The translations under genes were made by a program, and so were the position numbers. The notes under the pieces are model-generated. The model was given only the letters and a program-made list of their open reading frames with translations, had not been told where the DNA came from and searched no databases. Below, piece by piece: positions 11,498-62,091 of a stretch of DNA of 64,000 nucleotides (the stretch's first letter is position 1; each line of letters starts with the position of its first letter). The stretch covers positions 19,022,001 through 19,086,000 of the forward strand of contig NC_088928.1 in NCBI RefSeq assembly GCF_038396675.1, in the 5' to 3' direction. This stretch comes from Hydra vulgaris. Its lineage: Eukaryota; Cnidaria; Hydrozoa; Anthoathecata; Hydridae.

Positions 11498-11846
11498 ATG
11501 AAGGAGGCGTGAACTTGCTTGTTAAATGCGTTGCTCTATGATAAGACCGTATGAACTCTTTGGAGCATCTAAAATACCAGATCTAAAAAAAAATGTTGCT
11601 AAATTATGCAACTTTAATTTTAACGTTTATTTTGTTTATGCTCTTTGCACCAGACTCTTTAGTCTAATAAGAACTTTAATTAACACGCAAAGGGTTGGTT
11701 TCTAAGAATTCAATAGACATCCGATGTTTTTGTTAAGTATTAGGAACCACCTCCTTTGTGGAACAAAATTTCCCTAACCGATAGGGTTAACTCAGTGTCA
11801 GTGTTTTCAAATGTGATACCACATTATCTTTAATTATTAAGAAAAA
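11498..11846 (+). other. Upstream region of SPTLC2
   Basis: Non-coding sequence directly before the SPTLC2 start codon. It presumably contains the 5' UTR and promoter, but no TATA box or initiator could be defended. TTATTAAG at 11834..11841 just before the ATG could serve as an acceptor for spliced-leader trans-splicing, which Hydra uses; this is speculation. Confidence 0.4.
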
Positions 11847-27716
<15,870 letters not shown>

Positions 27717-27767
27717 AATATAGAAATTGAAACTTGGTGTCTTTAAATTATAGCTGAAAATAATGTA

Positions 27768-27810
27768 AATAAATCGCTCTCTGCGATTCACTTAACGAAC
27801 TCTAAATAAA
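27768..27810 (+). promoter_or_regulatory. Two AATAAA polyadenylation signals of SPTLC2
   Basis: AATAAA at 27768..27773 and at 27805..27810, 52 and 89 bases after the stop codon. These are plausible cleavage signals for the SPTLC2 transcript; in sequence this AT-rich the hexamer also arises by chance. Confidence 0.5.
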
Positions 27811-29147
27811 TTATGAATCTTAAATTCATGTAAAATATACTTCGATCATAGATTTGTTTTTTATTATTATGTAAAGTTTGCTTTTTGTTATTTCTTTGTT
27901 TTTGCATCTATATTTTTTGCAAATTTAACTATTTTGCTCAACTTTTTTCAATTGAACTTTTTTTTTTGCTGATTTTTTTTATTATGATTTCTTTTCCTTT
28001 TTTTTTTTCCTATTGTTTTTTATATCTGCGTCTTTATTGTATTTACGTTTTTGGTATGTTTGTAAATTATTTTTAAATAATTACTTGTATATGTCATTAA
28101 CTTAAATTGCTAAAAGACATTGCAGCTATTGCCTTATTGATTTTTTCTTACAAAGTTAACCAAAAAAAGTAACCATTTGCAGATTCATAAGCATCACTGG
28201 AGAGCACCACTGGTTTGGAATTAATCACATTTATAAAATTATTTACAAATGGTGGTTACTATGTTTAAAATTCCTTTTTATGCCAAATAACGCGAATAGG
28301 AAACGCAGTGTCGGATTAGTAATTTGTTTGGTATGACTACCCTTCAGTTATATTGAATGAAGCTTTTACAGAAGAAACAGTTGTCTGTTGAGTTAATATT
28401 TATTTATTTAAACACCTATTTTTACCAGTAAATCTCAAAATATTTAGAATAGAAACTTGATCATAAACATAATCCTTTTTACTACAATGAATTTATAAAG
28501 GCTGCTAATTTTAATTTATAACTTCAAATTTATTTTTATCTTTATATAGCCACAAAATAATTGTCATATCAGCATACCTTGATAAACACTAATGGGCATA
28601 AAATTAAAAGATGAATTTAATTTTTTTTAATACCAATTTGGATAGAAAATTTAAGAAAGCATTTACCCTAAAAACTTACAAAAATTTCTGAAAATTGAAA
28701 GCCTTATTTTCTCTTTAACATCCAAAATAATGACACAGTGTCATATTTTGCGAATTCAACGATGTGCTAACAAAAGTAGAGGCCACATACCATATTTGTT
28801 TTAATTTATTTAGTTTAATTAAAAGCGATTAGTTAACGAGGCTAGTTAAAAAAGAAACAAAAGATCTCAAATAAGTAATATAAGTTAAAAAAGTAAGTTA
28901 ATAAGGATATAAAATAAGTGTCAATAAACTTAACACTAAATATTTCGCATTCAGATTAGTTATAACTGATAACTGTAATATCAAGCAGACCAGTTTAATG
29001 TTTTATAAAATTTATTCCAATTCACACGCATGTTGACAAGAGCTTTAAAAGCTCTTCTCTCCTTATTGCCTTTTCCAACTATCTTCTCATATTTATATAA
29101 AAGGCATTGCACTGTTGACTATAATTATTATCAGGTGATAAAATATA
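27811..29147. other. Intergenic, no gene seen
   Basis: T-rich stretch (27850-28080) followed by AT-rich sequence. AGTAACCATTTG at 28168 and CAAATGGTGGTTACT at about 28247 form an imperfect inverted pair, suggesting a small foldback. No coding exon supported. Confidence 0.5.
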
Positions 29148-30047
29148 TTATAGAGTTTCTTCAACAGTCATATCGGAATTAGCATTTCTTGTGGATTTAA
29201 AATTGGATTTCAACATTGAAAAGAACTCTTCCATTGGGTTCAATTCAGGGGAGTATGGTACTAAAAACTTGTGAGTAATTTTTTTTTCTCTTAGTAATTG
29301 AAGTATTGCAGCTCCTTTATGAAAATTTGCATTATCTATTATAAGAATTTTATTTGGATTTACTGCAAAGAATGGTACTAGTTTGTTGTTAAAAAAATCA
29401 ATAAATGATTGTGTACTGTAAGTACCGCTTTTGTATTGGAAACATTCAACTCCTAAATTGGAAATTAAGCACATGAGGCTAAAATTCTGTCCTTTATTTG
29501 CAGAGACTGTCAATTATGCTTTTCTATCTTTTGGAGAATATCCATATGAGCGCACTGTATGTTTATTGAATCCGGCTTCGTCTAAAAAAACCAAATTTGA
29601 ATCAGCAGTTCTAGCAACTTCTGCCGCAAAAATTGATCTCTGATTTTTTCTTTCCGTGGTGTTTCTTTTAGAGCTAATCTTTTTCGTGTTAAATTTAATT
29701 TCTTTAATTTACGGGAAACAAACGAGGTTGAAACGTTTTTATCATGTTGTTTTAAAATTTGCATTCGAATTACTTTTTAACTAGGGCATTGTTACAGACC
29801 ACGGAATTAAATATTGTCTGTTCAATGTTTGTATTTATAGAATTTTTGATTTTAACGTTTCTTTTCTTTTTACTGTAGATGACGTGAAGGGTGTAGTATT
29901 GCTGTTTTTTATAACACAACTAACAGCATTTCGAGTTAAATTACAAGCGTTGAATATTTCCTTGATTGAATATTTTTCACAATTTCTCAGTGAAATAATC
30001 GTATTTTTTGTTTCTTCTGTAATTGTTTTCCGTACTTTTATTTCCAT
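29148..30047 (-). pseudogene. Tc1/mariner (IS630-type) transposase pseudogene
   Basis: Minus strand, about 900 bp, near the full family length. The N-terminal frame from 30047 has a helix-turn-helix (ETKNTIISLRNCEKYSIKEI, then CNLTRNAVSCVI). Next comes VSRKLKKLNLTRKRLALK (from 29764). The catalytic domain shows VFLDEAGFNKHTVRSYGYS (first Asp, about 29585), LIIDNANFHKGAA (second Asp, about 29335) and PYSPELNPMEEFF (final acidic residue, about 29235). Breaks: a change of frame between 29835 and 29764, a frameshift near 29640, and a stop just before 29513. The 29513..29148 segment is intact. No terminal repeats were found. The first acidic motif LDEAGF and the SPELNPMEE end make the family secure. 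Confidence 0.85.
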
Positions 30048-30559
30048 TGGTATTTAAAATATAAGGGTTAAAATTAATTTTATAAATGCATTTATAACTT
30101 TGCAAACGTGCACTTATAACTTTGTAAGACCCTGTATTTAAAAAATAAATGAGTAAAATATTAAAATCATTTGATACTAAAAAAGTAAGGTTTTGAATTT
30201 TTTTTTTAATTTTGGGAGTAAAATGGAAGAGAAAAAAAGTAACAAATCAATTTCTAATGTTTTTAAAATAAATTGACTTTATTAAATTTGATTAACTAAT
30301 AAAATAAGCTTATAATCCATCGATTAAATCTTATCTTATGCAATACGGAAAATTATATTCAAACTTTATTGAATCAACTAATATTTAAAAGGTAAAACTT
30401 TTACTTTAAAGATATTTAAAATATTTAGAAATAAGATATTTAGATTTTAAGAAGTTTTAGAAATTTAATTTAGAAATTAAGATATTTAGAAATAAAACAA
30501 ATTTAAAAAAAAAAACAAAGCTGTGTGTAAAGAGCTTAGTGTTAGTTTACAATAAGAAC

Positions 30560-31150
30560 TAATCTATGCCGTTAATTTTTGCTTGATTACAGAGACAGAA
30601 TTACAGAGATTTGATCGCGGGATCAAGTCTCCCTTTAATGTGCATATTAAATAGTATACTATTTATTTTCTATTTATCACAATATTTTTTTTTTATACAG
30701 ATAATGCCACGTATCTATAAGAGAAAAGAGGGAGCAAAACCAAGAACTGTAATTGACGAAGAAAAAATGAAGCTATCGGTGCTTCTTACTTTCATTGTTA
30801 TCTTTATTTATTTACCTATTAAAAAAAAAGCAGTGGCAGAATATACTCTAAATAAAGAGCATGGGTAGAGTTGATCCCCCTGATCTAGTCAATCCATGCC
30901 TGGAATCAAGTCTTCCATATAAAGGAGACTTGATTCTTTTTATCACAACGAAGTTTTATTTTATATAACTTTAAAATAGTTAACATTTCATAAAAATACT
31001 CTTTTGTTAGATTTATATTGACTGGTATATAATAATTAACTTATTTCATTATATTATAAAAGTTAAAATAAAAAATTAAAATGGGGATCAAGTGTACCTA
31101 GTCTTCCCTATCCAAAGTTGTAAAATATGGTCAATATATAAATATGGTAA
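30560..31150 (+). mobile_element. Repeat with pogo-like transposase N-terminus fragment
   Basis: GATCAAGTCTCCCTTTA at about 30622 and the inverted AAAGGAGACTTGATTC at about 30922 form a terminal-repeat-like pair; a further GGGGATCAAGTGT lies at 31083. Inside, from ATG 30704, the frame reads MPRIYKRKEGAKPRTV then IDEEKMK. After about 17 unrelated codons it reads KKAVAEYTLNKEHG before a stop at 30866..30868. The first and last parts look like the helix-turn-helix start of a pogo/Tigger or Jerky-type transposase with a small insertion. Only a scrap remains. Confidence 0.45.
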
Positions 31151-32519
31151 TACTCTCAAGGTAAAATTGTCAATGCACACCAAAATCACTTACAAGAGAC
31201 ATCATCCATGCGCAACACAGATTATTAATACTCAAATAGTTTACAACTTTTAATGGAATCACTATATCTGTAAACCATCACAGATTTTAAAAAACCTTTT
31301 TAAAAGCCTCCCAACCATTAAACTGAATTTTAAAGCTGTACTTTCACAAGGAGATAACAGGAAGAGTTGCATTGCAAACTTTCAAGTTGATAAGCAAAAA
31401 TTCTAGAGATCAAACCTACTCTGCCTTAGGCAAGGAATAAAGTAACGCAGATTTACATTTACGCTCGCCTAATGAAGGGATACAAGTGTAGTCAATCTAG
31501 TTACCGGTAAAGTTTTTCTACTAGACAGTAGCCAGATACAGTTAAAATCTGTTCAAAATGAGTATTTTTTATCGAAACACAATCTCTACCCAATTTTTAA
31601 CCAAGAACACTAAGGGAGGAATATTATTAGTTAGATTTAACTTCTTCTAGCCTTTGCCAAGGAAATTTTATCTTACAAGACAGCTAGGCATTAGACACGT
31701 TGTATTAGATTACATGTGGCAAGGTGATCGTGAGATTCCTAAACTTGACCTGGCCTGAGATCTAAGGGACAATTATAGTAAATAACTAAATTTTACTCAA
31801 ATGAACTAATATTTTAACAAAAACTAATATTTTTAACGTGATAAAAAGAAGCATAAAATTTATAACTTTTATATTGCATTGAACAATCACGAATTGACGA
31901 ACACGCTAACGTGCTTTGTAGCATACAAAATTGTTTTAGATGATTATTCCATTTTATAAAATTCATTAATAGAGCACTTTTTTATTACTTTAAGACATTA
32001 GCTTTACTTTAATTTTTAACTTAGAACAATTTTTTACTTCAAACTAAAGTTTTCTACATGTATGACTTGATTCAAAACTATCTCGTCAACTATAAATTCC
32101 TTCCATCGCGATGACTTTAAGTATAAACTGAAAACTATTTTAACTTTAAACGTTTAACTAAAAATATAAATATTTCTCACAGCAACCTTCGACTGTTTTG
32201 CCAAATTGATTAAAATAGGGTCTGTTGCACAGTTGGTAAATATTCAACCTAACTGGGTTTGGGTTTTTTGCTAATTCTTGGTACAAGCATTAGCAAAAAA
32301 TCCAAAAAACCCCAATAATGTAGGTATATTTGCTTATACAATAGCTTAAATAATAATTTCATTTAATTGTAATATAATGCCATTTTGAAATAAAGCTTTA
32401 ATCTTAAAATTTTATTTATATGCAAAGTATAATTAGACAATACGTTCTTTAACATGCCAAAGTATCATTCAGAGGATAATGACCATATTAAGTGACCAAC
32501 CTAGTAGAGTAATATGTAA
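31151..32519. other. Intergenic, no gene seen
   Basis: AT-rich. An imperfect foldback lies at about 32246..32325 (GGGTTTTTTGCTAAT / ATTAGCAAAAAATCC). Nothing else could be supported. Confidence 0.45.
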
Positions 32520-33459
32520 TTATTGTAAGAAGAGCAATCTCCAATAATGCTTTAAGGGAGAGAAAAAGCAACATCTAATGGTTGTAGTAAATGAGTAGCT
32601 TTAGCTGATAGACATCTCATTGTGATATCATAGTCTTTACATGCATTTAGCACTTTTTCAGAAAAGTGTAAAAGTTTTGAAATACCAATCTTCAAAGCAA
32701 AAAGTATCAAACCATCCACTAATAACCATCGCCTTACTTAATCATCCAAAACAACCACTTTTACTTCTGTTATAAACAGTTTTATCAGGCAAACCTTTCA
32801 TCCAAGTATCACACAAATGTTCTGATATATAAACAACATAAATCAGTAAAATAGTACCTTTAGCAGTTCCAACAAACATTCAATTTGTGTAGTTTTTAGA
32901 AGTGTTTAAAATTCTTTTAGGATACTTAGTGTCTTGTTTTAAAATATATTTTTTGGATCCAGGATCTTCCTCAAGTTTGTCTTATCCTTGTAAATGATGC
33001 AGTCAAGTGAAACTCAGCCAACTCAGCGCTTGAGTAGTACTACTGTACGCAAAAAATGTTGGACGCTACTTTGGATTAGTCTTAATGACTATTTGTGGCT
33101 GTTCCTATGCTAAGTCAACAATATCTCCGGATAAAAATATTGTATAGAAAAATATAGCATGAAAATTTAAATAAATAAAAATAAATAAAAATAAATAAAG
33201 TATTACTTCAATTGAATAATAATTTTTGTTATGTTTTATAACAGGACTTACACGGAAAACAGATTTGCAATAATTCTGAAATAATTAATCCTGTATAAAT
33301 ATTCGTCAAATAAAAATAAAAATAAATATTTAACAAAAAATGTTTGTTACGTTTTAAAAAACTTGTAACCCACTCTTTTCCTGGAAGTTTATCTTTTAGA
33401 AAATATACTTTCGTTCCAATTTTATTCAAATATCGTTGAGGGATAATTCTCAAATCCAA
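32520..33459 (-). pseudogene. pogo/Tigger-like transposase pseudogene, heavily degraded
   Basis: Minus strand. The N-terminal piece (33459..33340) reads KIGTKVYFLKDKLPGKEWV then TSFLKRNK, the CENP-B-type DNA-binding block (PGKxW...FLKR). Downstream, in shifting frames, are a MFVGTAKGTILLIYVVY-like block (about 32885-32835), DTWMKGLPDKTVYNRSKSG (about 32810-32755), FCFEDWYFKTFTLF (about 32690-32650) and ATHLLQPLDVAFSLP (about 32600-32555). The last is the third catalytic region of DDE_1 transposases. Many stops and frameshifts; an AT-rich insertion separates the CENP-B block from the rest. Termini not recognised. It is distinct from the pogo-like copy at 9064..10403. Confidence 0.65.
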
Positions 33460-33477
33460 TAAATCAAATGGAAATCC

Positions 33478-33560
33478 CTCAGCTCAGCCAAACCCTCAGT
33501 CGATGTAGTAGCACACTCCCTTGTGGCAGCAGGCTATGAAATAGTCGATGTATGTACTGA
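33478..33560. repeat. MITE family B, solitary arm
   Basis: GCCAAACCCTCAGTCGATGT, then GGCAGCAGGCTATGA and ATAGTCGATGTA, matches the right arm of the family B element at 22845..22911. No partner arm nearby. Confidence 0.65.
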
Positions 33561-34116
33561 AGCCAATTAATATTCCTTATATTTAAAAAGTCTCCATTGA
33601 CGAGAGCGCAACAACCAAAAAAAGTAAATTTATTTTAGGCCGCTTAACTGTAGGTTTACGGGGAGAAAGATAACACCTATTACTATTTTATTTTAACAAC
33701 AGACAAGTAGTTTAATAAAAAAATTGCAAACATAACTACTTAATTTAAACATAGTCACAAGAAATTAAATCTATTTCTTGTGATTATGATCTAAAGAATA
33801 TTTATATAGCAAAAAATAGTTATTTCGAAATAGCCTCCATTGTTTTCAAATATTTACGGTACCGTGTTATTTTTTAGTTTCGGTTCTATGCCGGATTTAA
33901 TAAATTTAAATTTAAACTTAACCCCGGATAATGTTTTCAATTTATTTTGATGCCGAAAGTTAGTTTAAATGCTCATTTTAAAAGGGATAAAACCGTTTAC
34001 ATCGTCTGCTGTTAATTTACTCATCAAATATGAGTTGACATCTTGAGAATTAGTTCACTTAATCTTAGTTTATTAGTAGAAATTTCTATCGACATTTGAT
34101 ATACTTATTTGTAAAT
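33561..34116 (+). other. Upstream region of SPPL2
   Basis: Non-coding; an imperfect inverted pair CACAAGAAATTAAATC / ATTTCTTGTGATTATG at about 33751..33790. Presumably includes the SPPL2 promoter; no element could be defined. Confidence 0.4.
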
Positions 34117-59235
<25,119 letters not shown>

Positions 59236-59433
59236 GTATAAGCTTGTTTTTATATCTTATACCTGTAAAATCAAAACCTGTAATGGTTTTGATTTTACCT
59301 TTTTTTTAATATATTTTAAATTTGTAAAAAACTAGATTATTGTTTTTTATCAGAATGCTTGCAATCTATTGAAATCTTATTTGAAATTTTAATAATAATA
59401 AAAAATATAGTGACTAAAAAGTAACAAGCAGTG

Positions 59434-59639
59434 TTTCTAAAAATTTCTAGATTGTTCTAGAAGCTTCTAGAGGTTTCTAAAAATTTCTAGATTGTTCTAG
59501 AAGCTTCTAGAGGTTTCTAAAAATTTCTAGATTGTTCTAGAAGCTTCTAGAGGTTTCTAAAAATTTCTAGATTGTTCTAGAAGCTTCTAGAGGTTTCTAA
59601 AAATTTCTAGATTGTTCTAGAAGCTTCTAGAGGTTTCTA
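59434..59639 (+). repeat. 40-bp minisatellite with heat-shock-element-like motifs
   Basis: Five exact 40-bp units start at 59434, 59474, 59514, 59554 and 59594, plus six bases. Each contains TTCTAGAAGCTTCTAGA, i.e. alternating nTTCnnGAAnnTTCnnGA pentamers, the recognition pattern of heat shock factor, with a further TTTCTAGA half-site in the same unit. The array lies about 200 bp after SPPL2 exon 8. Whether it binds HSF is not known. Confidence 0.95.
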
Positions 59640-59927
59640 TGATATGTAGGGCATGAAATGGTCTAATGGGCTGATTATTTAATTTCTGAATTACAACTTC
59701 TGTATATTGCAAAAAATGGAAAGTGTTAAAGAAAGGTGTTCAAGACCATGTTTTGAGTTTTAGTTGATTCACTATACAGCAATACAGAATATATCCAATC
59801 AGATTCTAGGTTTGGTGTTTGAGGCATTGGTTTCAACTTTTTTTTATCTAATGTACAACAGAACCTATTTTTGTTATAACAGTTAACAAGTCAGCAGTAG
59901 AATGATAGGATCAAAATCTGTATAGAT

Positions 59928-60050
59928 CAGGGGCAGATCCAGCATTTTATGGTCTTTGCGATAACTAACCTCGAGACACGAAACAAACTCCAAACAATTG
60001 AATATTTATACTTACGTCAAATTAGGATGTTTTGCAAAAACTTGCCCTCA
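59928..60050. mobile_element. hAT-like element end, same family as 10952..11497
   Basis: CAGGGGCAGATCCAGCATTT, GGTCTTTG, AAACTCCAAACAATTG, then AGGATGTTTTGCAAAAACTTG follow in the same order as the reverse complement of 11497..11385. The right end was not found. Confidence 0.65.
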
Positions 60051-60669
60051 GTTTGAGCTGACTTTTTCATTGAAGTGACAGGAAGAGTGTGGCCATTAGG
60101 TTCAATATACAGATTAGCGAAAAAGTTTTTTGCATTTATTAAGTTTATAATACAAATAATTATTTCAGCTAAATAAACCTATTCATTTTATGAATTATAG
60201 TAAAGGAGAGGGAAAAAAGACTGGTGAAACTGGCCTAATTAAACTCAAATATTCTAACATGAGACAACATTTTGCAAATATTGCCACAAAATCATTTAGT
60301 TCTATTTTAAAATTTTATAGGGATAATGCAATGTTAAAGTTTAAATTAATTATGTTTCAAAAAACTTAAAGGTTATAAGTACATTTTTAGGATAGAACTA
60401 TTGATACAAAACAAACTAAACTTTCTTTCTTGCTCTTTACATATAGCATTTTACAATATCAATATTATTATATATCAAATGACCAAAGGAGTCACTGAAG
60501 TTCATATTTGAACTAAGGTCTTCTGATATTATCAGAAAACTTGAAGTACCAGAAAACCCCCAAAAAATTAAAAAATATTATGATATTAAAATAAAAATTT
60601 ACAAATTATATTGACAATGTTACATATTAATATATGCATTTTAATAAACTCATTTTAAAGGAATTCAAA

Positions 60670-61102
60670 CCTCCGAGACCTGTTGTGTTCATATTAAAGG
60701 GAATGATAAAAAAAATGTTTAGACTAAATTTTTTTGATTAAAACGAAGGAATAAATGCATACCAAAAAAAAAAAAATTTTTGGGCTAAAATTTTTTGATT
60801 AAAAAGTCAGCATAATACACACCGCAATCTACAGACTTGATTATTTATTCAAACGCGTTTTATTTCTAAGAGTTTCAGTACATAACATCAGTGACTTTTT
60901 TGTTTGTTTACATGATCTTTTAAATAAACAAAAAAAATCAATGACTTCATGTACTGAAACTCTTAGAAATAAAAAGTGCTTGAATAAAATATCGAGTCTG
61001 TAGATTGCGGTGTGTATTATGCTGACTTTTTAATCAAAAAATTTTAGCCCAAACATTTTTTTTATCATTCTCTTCAATATGAACACAACATGTCTCAGAG
61101 GT
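60670..61102. mobile_element. Foldback element, ~170-200 bp arms
   Basis: CCTCCGAGACCTGTTGTGTTC (21 bases at 60670) and GAACACAACATGTCTCAGAGG (to 61101) are the outer ends. Inner pairs include AAGTCAGCATAATACACACC / GGTGTGTATTATGCTGACTT and AAGAGTTTCAGTAC / GTACTGAAACTCTTAG. The centre is near 60915. Non-coding; in the SPPL2 intron after exon 8. Confidence 0.8.
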
Positions 61103-61530
61103 TTTTTAAGGATTATTTTATTAGAGCATTTCTATGTTTTTGAGTGTTATTTTTATTTCAGATAATACTTTTTAGTTCTTTATTTACTTTATCAATAAGA
61201 AAAGATTTTCTCTGTTGATACTTTTCGATTACTTATTTTTTTTATTTTTTAATAAGTTAAATATTTATAATAAAAATCAAGTCACTATTTTATTTCTCCT
61301 GCAAAGCCTCTCATAGATCCTTTTGAATCATTTTCCTCATTATAGTTATACATTTCATCATATACCTAAAAATCATTTTGTAGAAAGGCAAGGTTGTAAA
61401 GCAAAGCTAGATACAATGTTTATAAAATTTTTTGGTTTTATTTGTAAAGGGATGTTGCAAACATATTTCAAAATAACATTCCACTGTCAAATAGGGTGCA
61501 GTGAAAACATTAAAAAAATTTTTTTTTTTT

Positions 61531-61833
61531 GAAGTTCATTTTGCCTGGGTGTGCAAAAGTTGTCTATTCATATCAGAAATACTCTGTAAAAATTTCAATG
61601 CTCTAGAAAATTATCTTGAGGTGTCCCAAGGACTTTGAAATCCCCCAAAATCCCCAAAAAGTGACCTACGGAAAAAAATTTAGAAAATTTTTTTTCTGAT
61701 TGAAATTCATTTTGCCTGGGTTTGCAAAAGTTGTCTATTAATATCAGAAATACTCTGTAAAAATTGCAATGCTCTGGTAAATTATCTTGAGGTGCCACAA
61801 GGACTTTGAAATCCCCCAAAATCCCCAAAAAGT
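61531..61833 (+). repeat. Direct duplication of a 132-bp segment, 171-bp period
   Basis: 61531..61662 and 61702..61833 both run from GAA(G/A)TTCATTTTGCCTGGG to CCCCCAAAATCCCCAAAAAGT with few differences, separated by 39 bp. Confidence 0.9.
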
Positions 61834-62091
61834 TAGAAATTACAATTATTATTAAATTCATATTTTCACAAAAAAATCAATGGCTAAAAATAAACTGATC
61901 TTGTTTTTCTATTTCTATTATAATAAACCTGTATGATGGTTTTAACATCATATCAGAACCTAATGAAAATATATTTATGTAAATTGTAGAACTTTGCGGT
62001 GCCACAAAAATTAAGAATAACAATTATTTTAAACAAAATTAAGTAATTCTGGTTCAAGATTATTTCCTGTCAGTTAATCATTTCAAGAACG

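Noticed and set aside
30611..30868. Independent small host gene
   Set aside because: The readable part matches only the start of a pogo/Jerky-type transposase and is bounded by inverted repeats; treated as a transposon scrap.
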